This document shows positions 14,908-20,592 of a stretch of 20,592 bases of DNA, piece by piece (position 1 is the stretch's first letter; every line of letters starts with the position of its first letter). The position numbers and the translations under genes are program-made. Source of the stretch: JBBDRW01 sp040905265. GTDB lineage: Bacteria; Bacteroidota; Rhodothermia; Balneolales; Balneolaceae. The notes below the pieces were generated by a model. It was not told where the DNA came from. It made no database searches and was given only the letters and a program-made list of their open reading frames with translations. The stretch lies in the NCBI GenBank assembly GCA_040905265.1, contig JBBDRW010000151.1, positions 1-20,592 of the forward strand. The letters run 5' to 3'.

Positions 14908-14940
14908 TTGCGAATCTTGGAAATCTAATTCGTATCTTTA
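14908..14940 (+). promoter_or_regulatory. putative pgsA promoter giving a very short or absent leader
   Basis: TATCTTTA at 14933-14940 is one base off the TAnnTTTG box, and a TTG at 14908-14910 lies 22 bases upstream. The box ends only five bases before the pgsA ATG, so a transcript from here would be leaderless or nearly so. The same TATCTTTAC string lies nine bases before the ATG at 2309 on the minus strand. Confidence 0.3.
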
Positions 14941-14945
14941 CCGGG

Positions 14946-15524
14946 ATGCAAAATCTACCCAATATACTCAGTGCATTACGTATCGTTCTTGCACCTATCT
15001 TCCTGGTGATGTATCTGCAGGATGAACTGGTCTGGAGATCCCTCAGCATTGCCATCTTTGCAATCGCGGCAGTCACAGACTATTTTGACGGCTATATTGC
15101 AAGAACTTACAACGTCGAATCCGATTCCGGCATCTTCCTGGATCCGCTTGCAGACAAGATTCTCACCTTTGCCGGTTTTATTTGCCTGCCGTTTCTGGAC
15201 CCAGGCCAGTTTCCATGGTGGGCTGTGATCGTAATCATGGTCCGGGATATCGGTATCACGGTTCTCAGAGTCTATTCGGACCGAAAAGGGATCGTCATGG
15301 AGACCCGGTATACGGCAAAACTGAAAACCCTGATCCAGATGATTTTCCTCTATATATCGCTGCTGATCGGTGTATTTTTACAGTCTGATATTCTCTTCTC
15401 CGCACACGTACAGGCCTTTATGGAGACCAATATCATGTTCTGGCTAATGACATTTGTGGCAGCCATCACAGTCTGGTCTGCCATCGAATACCTCTATGTA
15501 AACAGAAAGCTGTTTCACTCCTGA
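14946..15524 (+). CDS. pgsA: CDP-diacylglycerol--glycerol-3-phosphate 3-phosphatidyltransferase
   Basis: Integral membrane enzyme that makes phosphatidylglycerophosphate from CDP-diacylglycerol and glycerol-3-phosphate. The CDP-alcohol phosphotransferase signature is perfect: Asp45 and Asp48-Gly49, Ala52-Arg53, Gly62, Asp66 and Asp70 (DGxxARx8GxxxDxxxD). The 192 residues contain about five to six membrane segments. The N-terminus MQNLPNILSALRIVLAPIF is typical. I use ATG 14946 rather than the upstream in-frame TTG at 14889, whose 19 extra residues have no family match and overlap the likely promoter. The gene is seven bases from pgpA, which carries out the next reaction, strongly suggesting an operon. 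A phosphatidylserine or cardiolipin synthase assignment is less likely because the length and N-terminus fit PgsA. Confidence 0.93.
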   Translation: MQNLPNILSALRIVLAPIFLVMYLQDELVWRSLSIAIFAIAAVTDYFDGYIARTYNVESDSGIFLDPLADKILTFAGFICLPFLDPGQFPWWAVIVIMVRDIGITVLRVYSDRKGIVMETRYTAKLKTLIQMIFLYISLLIGVFLQSDILFSAHVQAFMETNIMFWLMTFVAAITVWSAIEYLYVNRKLFHS

Positions 15525-15531
15525 GAGAGGC

Positions 15532-16005
15532 ATGAACCGACTGAAAGCAGCAACAGCCACTCTGTTCGGCGCCGGCTTGATCCCGGTTGCCCCCGGCACC
15601 TGGGGAAGCCTGTTCAGCCTGATCCTGATCTATCCTGCTGCAATTCTGGGCGGCACAACCGGGCTTCTCGCAGTGGCAGTAGCAGGCTCCCTTCTTACCC
15701 TCTGGAGCGCCGGATATGCGGAAAAAAAATGGGGGCCGGACCCGTCAAAAATGGTGATAGACGAGCTCTCCGGGCTTGCCCTGGTCTACCTGATGATCCC
15801 TTTCACCGGTGATCCGGGAACCGATCTGATCCCTCTTTTCGGAGGATTCTTACTCTTTCGCCTGTTTGATATTCGTAAACCGTTTGGCATCAATCGGCTT
15901 CAGCATTTTCCTTCAGGATTTGGTATATTACTCGATGATTTGGGGGCGGGCCTCTATGCCTGTTTCGTGCTTCATATAGCACGTTATTTGGCCGCCCTGA
16001 TCTGA
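15532..16005 (+). CDS. pgpA: phosphatidylglycerophosphatase A
   Basis: Removes the phosphate of phosphatidylglycerophosphate to give phosphatidylglycerol, directly following PgsA. The 157-residue membrane protein shows the PgpA landmarks: GLIPVAPGTWGSL (15-27), the metal-binding region DPSKMVIDELSG (70-81), FRLFDIRKP (109-117) and GILLDDLGAG (131-140). Hydrophobic helices surround these on both sides. ATG 15532 has GAGAGG immediately upstream, reaching into the end of pgsA. It lies seven bases after pgsA and 37 before pyrE. Confidence 0.95.
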   Translation: MNRLKAATATLFGAGLIPVAPGTWGSLFSLILIYPAAILGGTTGLLAVAVAGSLLTLWSAGYAEKKWGPDPSKMVIDELSGLALVYLMIPFTGDPGTDLIPLFGGFLLFRLFDIRKPFGINRLQHFPSGFGILLDDLGAGLYACFVLHIARYLAALI

Positions 16006-16042
16006 TTACAACCAAGTTTTCAAGGAATTTGACCAACAAGAA

Positions 16043-16684
16043 ATGATTGTCAACAAAGCGTTTGCCGAAGAACTGGCACTCCATCTGCTTGAGATTAATG
16101 CTGTGATTCTGCGTCCCAACAACCCGTTTACATGGGCGTCCGGGTGGAATTCACCCATCTACTGCGACAACCGCCTGACACTGCGGCACCCCGAAATACG
16201 AAAAAAAATCTCGAAAGAGTTTGTCGAACTGATCAATAAAAAGTTTCCGGATGTGGATGTTATCACCGGAACCGCAACCGCCGGAATCCCGCATGCAGCC
16301 TGGATTTGCCACAAGCTGGACAAACCGTTGGCGTACGTCCGGGCAAGTGCGAAAGCATACGGGCTCGGCAACCAGATTGAGGGGGGTGTAGAGAAAGGTG
16401 AATCCTCGGTTATCATTGAAGATCTGATCTCCACCGGCGGCTCCGCAATGTCCGTTGTGGATGCGCTGAAAATCATCGGTGCTGACATTCAGGCAGTAAT
16501 GTGCATCTTCACCTACGGATTTGACAAAGCCAACCAAAGATTTAAAGAGGCCGGAATCCCGATTTACTCCCTGACGGATTACACCACGCTGATCGACGTG
16601 GCAGTCGCGGAAGGGTATATCAAAAAGGATGATCTGGACCAGTTGAACCGCTGGAGAGCCAATCCGGAAAAGTGGCCGAAGTGA
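16043..16684 (+). CDS. pyrE: orotate phosphoribosyltransferase
   Basis: Forms orotidine 5'-phosphate from orotate and PRPP in de novo pyrimidine synthesis; cytoplasmic dimer. The 213-residue protein has the PRPP-binding loop SVIIEDLISTGGS (122-134), the flexible catalytic loop RASAKAYGLGNQIEG (100-114), the substrate-side segment FTWASGWNSPIYCDNR (29-44) and GTATAGIPHAAW (76-87). The start at ATG 16043 matches family N-termini; AAGGAA lies somewhat far upstream. No other pyr genes are in the window. A short A/T-flanked hairpin follows it. Confidence 0.96.
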   Translation: MIVNKAFAEELALHLLEINAVILRPNNPFTWASGWNSPIYCDNRLTLRHPEIRKKISKEFVELINKKFPDVDVITGTATAGIPHAAWICHKLDKPLAYVRASAKAYGLGNQIEGGVEKGESSVIIEDLISTGGSAMSVVDALKIIGADIQAVMCIFTYGFDKANQRFKEAGIPIYSLTDYTTLIDVAVAEGYIKKDDLDQLNRWRANPEKWPK

Positions 16685-16733
16685 AGCGGTATGAGCCGGC
16701 AGGCACCCTGGTACCGTCAAACGGATTTGACTG

Positions 16734-16752
16734 AAAAACCGACCGGTTTTTT
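16734..16752 (+). terminator. probable intrinsic terminator after pyrE
   Basis: AAAAACC (16734-16740), loop GACC and GGTTTTT (16745-16751) form a 7-bp stem continuing into a run of six T. The stem is A/T-rich with only two G-C pairs, so termination may be partial. It lies 49 bases after the pyrE stop and 38 before the FKBP gene. Confidence 0.5.
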
Positions 16753-16790
16753 GGCCAACCAGTTTCTGAGCATTTAGACCCTGTTTTGAT

Positions 16791-17297
16791 ATGAACCCAT
16801 TGATTCGACACATTCCAGTCTTCGCCGGCCTTCTGCTTCTCCTGCCGCTTTCCGCCTGCATGGATACTACTGGCAGCAGTGAATACCACTATGACAACAC
16901 GCCGGATCTGGAGTATCTCGAGGAGAACCGGGATAAAGAGGGTGTCGAAGAAACCGAGAGCGGGCTGCAGTACCGGGAGCTGGAAGCGGGGGATGAAGAG
17001 GGTGAGAAGCCAACGGCAAACTCGACCGTACGAATTCATTATACAGGCTGGTTCGTTGATGGCAGTATTTTCGATACGACAAAAGATACAAACCAGCCGT
17101 TGGAGTACCCGGTCAACGGCTTTATTGACGGATGGATAGAGGGGTTGCAGCTAATGTCGGTCGGTTCCAATTATGAATTTGTGATTCCAGCTAAACTCGC
17201 GTATGGAGAGGAAGGTGCCAGGAATCAAAATGGTGTATTTATTGTCCCCCCCGGTGCCACCCTCATTTTTGAAGTAGAGCTGTTAGCGATCCTCTGA
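16791..17297 (+). CDS. FKBP-type peptidyl-prolyl isomerase lipoprotein
   Basis: A 168-residue lipoprotein with an FKBP domain, expected to speed proline isomerisation of proteins in the envelope. Residues 1-22 are a lipoprotein signal (NPLIRH, then a Leu-rich core) ending in the lipobox LSAC with Cys23 as the acylated residue. A linker follows with EYLEENRDKEGVEETESGLQYR, the type of helix-to-domain join seen in Mip/FklB proteins. The FKBP core (about 74-168) has VRIHYTGWFVDGSIFDTT, FIDGWIEGLQLMSVGS, FVIPAKLAYGEEG and VPPGATLIFEVELL, covering the usual active-site strands. It is preceded by a terminator-like hairpin and followed by miaB 31 bases later. Confidence 0.95.
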   Translation: MNPLIRHIPVFAGLLLLLPLSACMDTTGSSEYHYDNTPDLEYLEENRDKEGVEETESGLQYRELEAGDEEGEKPTANSTVRIHYTGWFVDGSIFDTTKDTNQPLEYPVNGFIDGWIEGLQLMSVGSNYEFVIPAKLAYGEEGARNQNGVFIVPPGATLIFEVELLAIL

Positions 17298-17328
17298 ACC
17301 ATTTTTCACACAGGAAAAACTGAATACA

Positions 17329-18687
17329 GTGAGTAAAAAACGATTCTACATAGAGACGTACGGTTGCCAGATGAATTTCGCAGATTCTGAAATCGTCAAC
17401 TCCATCCTTCTGGAAGATGGCATGGAGTCTGTTCAGAGTGCTGAAGAGGCGGATGTGATCTTCGTGAATACCTGTTCGATACGGGAGAATGCTGAAACCA
17501 AAGTCTGGAACCGGCTGAAAGAGTTTCGAAAACTGAAACGTTCCAGAAGCCACGTAAAAGTAGGTGTACTCGGCTGCATGGCAGAACGGATACGGGAACA
17601 GATCATGGAACAGGAGCAGCTGGTAGACCTGGTGGTCGGGCCGGATGCCTACCGGGATATACCCAATCTGCTCCAGGATGTAAATGACGGACGCAAAGCG
17701 GTGAATGTCCTCCTTTCGCTTGAAGAGACCTATGCCGACATCACACCGGTCCGGACCACAGGAGACGGGCTCACCGCCTTTGTCTCCATCATGCGCGGGT
17801 GCGACAACATGTGCTCCTTCTGCGTGGTCCCCTTTACCCGCGGGCGAGAGCGAAGCCGGCCGATAAAGAGCATCCTCTCAGAACTGAAGCAGCTTAGCGA
17901 GGAGGGCTACCGGGATGTAACGCTGCTGGGGCAAAACGTAAACTCCTATCTGGACGGCTCCAACAGTTTCACCGATTTGATGTATGCAGCCAGCCAGATA
18001 GATCCAGAGATGCGGATCCGTTTTTCGACCTCCCATCCGAAAGATTTTCCGAATGAGCTGCTCCATGTTATTGCCGAACAGCCCAATCTCTGCAACTACA
18101 TTCACATTCCCGCACAGTCCGGAAACGACCGGGTGCTGGAGAGGATGAAAAGGCCCTATACCCGGGAGGAGTACCTGAATCTGATCGATACGATGCGGGC
18201 CATCATTCCAGGCGTCTCCCTCTCGACCGATATCATCACCGGATTTTGCAGTGAAACAGAGAGAGAACATGAGGATACCCTCTCTCTGATCCGTGAGGTG
18301 AGGTATGACCTCGCCTATATGTTCGCCTACTCGGAACGGGAGAGAACCCTCGCCTATCGAAAAATGGAGGATGATATTCCGGAAGAGGTGAAGAAGAGGC
18401 GGCTCAGTGAAATCATCGGACTCCAGATGGGCATTCAGCAGGAGATCAACCAGGTGGAAGAGGGAAAACGGCATCTGGTACTTGTAGAAGGGCTCAGCAA
18501 ACGCTCCGACCAGCAGCTGAGCGGCCGGACCGACACCAACAAAATGGTCGTTTTCGACCGGGAAGACTATAAAAAAGGAGAGTACGTTGAAGTCGAAATC
18601 ACCGACTCAACGTCGGCCACACTGATTGGAAGAGCCCTCCGAAAGTCATCTATTTCGGAGTTCTTCAGAGAGAGCGTAGCGGTGTAG
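17329..18687 (+). CDS. miaB: tRNA (N6-isopentenyl adenosine(37)-C2)-methylthiotransferase
   Basis: Radical SAM enzyme that adds a methylthio group to N6-isopentenyl-A37 of tRNAs reading UNN codons. The 452-residue protein has the N-terminal UPF0004 domain with three cluster-binding cysteines, Cys13 (ETYGCQMN), Cys49 (NTCSIREN) and Cys83 (LGCMAER). The radical SAM motif CxxxCxxC is at Cys158, Cys162 and Cys165 (RGCDNMCSFC). The C-terminal TRAM domain (about 378-440, ending VEITDSTSATLIGRAL) binds tRNA. The GTG start at 17329 matches the family (MSKKRFYIETYG); AGGA lies rather far upstream. The ETYGCQMN start and overall length favour MiaB over MtaB or RimO. Confidence 0.95.
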   Translation: MSKKRFYIETYGCQMNFADSEIVNSILLEDGMESVQSAEEADVIFVNTCSIRENAETKVWNRLKEFRKLKRSRSHVKVGVLGCMAERIREQIMEQEQLVDLVVGPDAYRDIPNLLQDVNDGRKAVNVLLSLEETYADITPVRTTGDGLTAFVSIMRGCDNMCSFCVVPFTRGRERSRPIKSILSELKQLSEEGYRDVTLLGQNVNSYLDGSNSFTDLMYAASQIDPEMRIRFSTSHPKDFPNELLHVIAEQPNLCNYIHIPAQSGNDRVLERMKRPYTREEYLNLIDTMRAIIPGVSLSTDIITGFCSETEREHEDTLSLIREVRYDLAYMFAYSERERTLAYRKMEDDIPEEVKKRRLSEIIGLQMGIQQEINQVEEGKRHLVLVEGLSKRSDQQLSGRTDTNKMVVFDREDYKKGEYVEVEITDSTSATLIGRALRKSSISEFFRESVAV

Positions 18688-18704
18688 GTACTTGCTCAGG
18701 ATGT

Positions 18705-18735
18705 AAACCGGCTATGTTTCAAAGCCTCCGGTTTT
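18705..18735 (+). terminator. intrinsic terminator after miaB (contains motif copy 4)
   Basis: AAACCGG (18705-18711) pairs exactly with CCGGTTT (18728-18734), followed by T and CTG. The loop includes CAAAGCCTCC, whose reverse complement GGAGGCTTTG is the core of the motif seen before dut and rfbD (minus strand of 18716-18729 reads GGAGGCTTTGAAAC). It sits 17 bases after the miaB stop, between convergent genes, so it could serve both strands. Confidence 0.6.
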
Positions 18736-18770
18736 CTGATATCTGCCAACTATATACAGGCATCAACAAC

Positions 18771-19490
18771 CTATCCCCTGTCCCCTGCCGCCTGAATCTC
18801 CTTTAATTTTCCCAATGCCCGCTCATTCAGGTTTCGAAAAGCCTCTTCGGTTATATCCCCGACCGTATACTTCATGTGTAGCCAGACGATATAGGTCGCC
18901 ATCACATCTTCGTAGCAGTAGTGCTCAATCTCTTCCAACAACCCCTCCCTGTACATCCGAAGAACTTCATTCCCCTCCGCCGTCTGTTTGAAGGGGATTC
19001 CGATCAGCGTACCGAGATGTTTCAGTTTCGGATAGGAGCTGGCTCCATAGTTGCTGAACTCATCCTTCAGATCCACATTGAAATTGCTGAACCGGTAGCG
19101 GATATCCCTGTGGTTGAGCCGGAGAGGCATCTGCAACCCATACTTCATCGCCCTGTAGGTAAGGACAGGCAGGTCAAAGCCACGCCCGTTGTGATGAATC
19201 AGCCCGAAATCCTTATAGGTATGAAGGTTGGAGAAGAGTTCCTGCAGGCCCTCCAGTTCATTCTCGCCATGCCACCCGGACTTCTGCCGGGGTTTCCCGT
19301 CATTCTCTACCCAGAGGCCGACCCAGGAGACCATCCGATGGTACATTGGAGGGAGAAATCCGGATGCATTTCTTGCGAGCTCTTCAGCCGCCCGTTCAAG
19401 AAGAGCATCTTCGCTGCTCTCCTGATCGTTCAGTGTCGTTCGGATAAAATCGACATCAGGAATCGTCTCTATGTCAAATACAAAATACAT
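18771..19490 (-). CDS. predicted 3'-5' exonuclease, PolB-exo-like
   Basis: A 239-residue DEDD-type nuclease of the stand-alone family related to the proofreading domain of family B DNA polymerases. Exo I is FDIETIPD (5-12, Asp6 and Glu8), exo II is HNGRGFDLPVL (100-110, Asn101 and Asp106), and exo III is YCYED (191-195, Tyr191 and Asp195). All catalytic acids are present, so it should be active on DNA or RNA 3' ends. The middle part, FNVDLKDEFSNYG and KLKHLGTLIGIP, is typical of this group. The exact substrate is unknown. It is transcribed four bases after the asparaginase gene, so the two are very likely co-transcribed. ATG 19490 is the only sensible start. Confidence 0.88.
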   Translation of the reverse strand: MYFVFDIETIPDVDFIRTTLNDQESSEDALLERAAEELARNASGFLPPMYHRMVSWVGLWVENDGKPRQKSGWHGENELEGLQELFSNLHTYKDFGLIHHNGRGFDLPVLTYRAMKYGLQMPLRLNHRDIRYRFSNFNVDLKDEFSNYGASSYPKLKHLGTLIGIPFKQTAEGNEVLRMYREGLLEEIEHYCYEDVMATYIVWLHMKYTVGDITEEAFRNLNERALGKLKEIQAAGDRG

Positions 19491-19494
19491 GGGC

Positions 19495-20490
19495 TTAATT
19501 CGTTCGTTCTCTGGCCAGATTCATTTCGAACCGGTCTTTAAAATCATCCCCTCTGTACCCGTTTCCGTAGAGGATCATCGACTTGGTAATCACCGCTTCC
19601 GTCGTCATATCCCCGGCACTTACAGCTCCCAGATCGAGTGCCGCACGCCCGCTCTCATAGAGGGTAAGGTCCACGGCGTCATAGGGAGCTTGCGAGGTGA
19701 TCACAACATCCACTCCTGCTTCCCGGCATGATTGAATATAGGGAAGGAGATTATATTTTCCCTTCATCGGAAAATTACCACTTCCAAATGCTTCCAGGAT
19801 TACCCCACGTAACTGATCCATCGGCAGTGCACTCAACAGAACCGGGTCCAGGTTGGGGTGAAGTTTCAGAAGAAAGATCTGGTCATTAAATTCTGGCCTG
19901 AGTTCGACAGGCGGCCCTTCCGGACGAATCACGTTTGCAATCGTAATCTCTACCCCGACCTCTGCAAGCGGCGGGTGGTTGGGAGAGGCAAAAGCGTCAA
20001 AATCCCCGATACTCATCTTGGTCGTCCGGTTGCCCCGGAATAGCTGATCATTGAAACAGATAGCCACTTCCGGAATCGGGAGTGTCGCGAGTTCAACGGC
20101 GTTCACAAGGTTTCTTCTCGCATCACTTCTCCGTTGGCTCATGGGTACCTGGCTGCCGGTAAAGATCACCGGTTTCATCAACCCGCACAGTAAAAAGGAG
20201 AGTGCAGATGCCGTGTACGCCATCGTATCCGTCCCGTGAAGGATCACAAATCCGTCAAAGCTTTCCGAACGGTTTTGTATATGACCGGCCAGGGTACTCC
20301 AGTGTTCCGACTGAAGGTCGGAACTGTCCAGAAAGAAAAGAGGATCGATCGTCAGTTCTGCAATTCCCGACAGTTCCGGAATTTCCCTGTTCAGGAGATC
20401 CAGCCACCGCTCCCGGTCCAGGCCGGCTCCCTCTCTCCCCTCTTGCATCGCAATGGTCCCGCCTGTCTGAATCAGATTGATTTTTTTCAT
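19495..20490 (-). CDS. ansA: type I L-asparaginase
   Basis: Hydrolyses L-asparagine to aspartate and ammonia. From ATG 20490 it has 331 residues. The nucleophile motif IQTGGTIAM contains Thr12, and the second active-site motif VILHGTDTMAYTA contains Thr87-Asp88. PVIFTGSQVPM (107-117) and the conserved Lys158 in NRTTKMS complete the site. The lack of a signal peptide and the AnsA-type length point to the cytoplasmic type I enzyme. A glutamyl-tRNA(Gln) amidotransferase GatD is less likely since there is no N-terminal extension. The frame opens at a TTG at 20508 (MNEYVN...), but family starts match MKKINLIQTGG. It is first in a two-gene unit with the exonuclease gene. Confidence 0.93.
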   Translation of the reverse strand: MKKINLIQTGGTIAMQEGREGAGLDRERWLDLLNREIPELSGIAELTIDPLFFLDSSDLQSEHWSTLAGHIQNRSESFDGFVILHGTDTMAYTASALSFLLCGLMKPVIFTGSQVPMSQRRSDARRNLVNAVELATLPIPEVAICFNDQLFRGNRTTKMSIGDFDAFASPNHPPLAEVGVEITIANVIRPEGPPVELRPEFNDQIFLLKLHPNLDPVLLSALPMDQLRGVILEAFGSGNFPMKGKYNLLPYIQSCREAGVDVVITSQAPYDAVDLTLYESGRAALDLGAVSAGDMTTEAVITKSMILYGNGYRGDDFKDRFEMNLARERTN

Positions 20491-20592
20491 ATTGACATAT
20501 TCGTTCAAGCTTCTAAATTACAAAATGAACCCTGGCCGCTCAATGTTCAATAACGGAATGGAACAGAACCATGAAAGTATATGAACCCAGTC

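Noticed and set aside
20571..20592. Possible start of a rightward gene at the window edge (ATG, then AAAGTATATGAACCC)
   Set aside because: Only seven codons are visible and nothing identifies a product. It may be a real divergent gene but cannot be supported from this window.
1..20592. CRISPR array, insertion sequence, prophage, toxin-antitoxin or defence island
   Set aside because: No regularly spaced repeats, transposase or integrase motifs, terminal inverted repeats, or phage or toxin proteins were seen. The gene set is housekeeping throughout.

Overview
This is a chromosomal housekeeping window of about 20.6 kb with near-balanced GC. It carries 20 protein-coding genes (one cut by the left edge) and no RNA genes, insertion sequences or CRISPR arrays that I can see. 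The protein set (a Bacteroidota-like RNase G, an HslV with a short propeptide, lipoproteins with LLSC or LSAC lipoboxes, a YPNP-containing surface lipoprotein), weak Shine-Dalgarno use and TAnnTTTG-like promoter boxes suggest the Bacteroidota/Rhodothermota/Balneolota group, perhaps a Balneolaceae-type bacterium. That placement is inference; no rRNA or marker comparison was possible.

Layout, left to right. (1) 1-2309, minus strand: a leftward run of a YffB/ArsC-like reductase, a DUF3108 periplasmic protein, dUTPase (dut) and the N-terminal part of an MFS transporter. (2) 2344-5240, plus: a lipoprotein, then a tightly overlapping trio of a small winged-helix-like protein, an orphan biotin carrier protein and murA. 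(3) 5241-9390, plus: a 382-bp leader-like gap, RNase G/E (rng), then the hslV-hslU protease pair. (4) 9391-11535, plus: a 282-bp gap with a good promoter and a foldable leader, then an S41 processing protease. (5) 11568-14744, minus: an EVE-domain protein lying downstream of rfbB, rfbC and rfbD (transcribed D-C-B-EVE). These are dTDP-rhamnose genes, but rfbA is absent. (6) 14946-18687, plus, divergent from rfbD: pgsA, pgpA, pyrE, an FKBP lipoprotein and miaB. (7) 18771-20490, minus: a PolB-type 3'-5' exonuclease and a type I asparaginase, convergent with miaB.

Functional links: pgsA and pgpA catalyse two consecutive steps to phosphatidylglycerol; murA starts peptidoglycan precursor synthesis; rfbB/C/D make dTDP-L-rhamnose from dTDP-glucose; hslVU and the S41 protease handle protein turnover inside and outside the cytoplasm; dut and pyrE belong to nucleotide metabolism; rng and miaB act on RNA.

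No obvious new multi-gene system is present. The most interesting unexplained signal is a short motif, GGAGGCTTTGCAAACC with variants. It occurs four times in gene-flanking DNA, three times just upstream of minus-strand start codons (dut, rfbD, rfbB). At dut, and less strongly at rfbD, it could form a hairpin whose CCTCC arm could alternatively pair with the ribosome binding site. Other points worth checking are the rng leader, the structured leader of the S41 protease gene, and the orphan biotin carrier coupled to murA.
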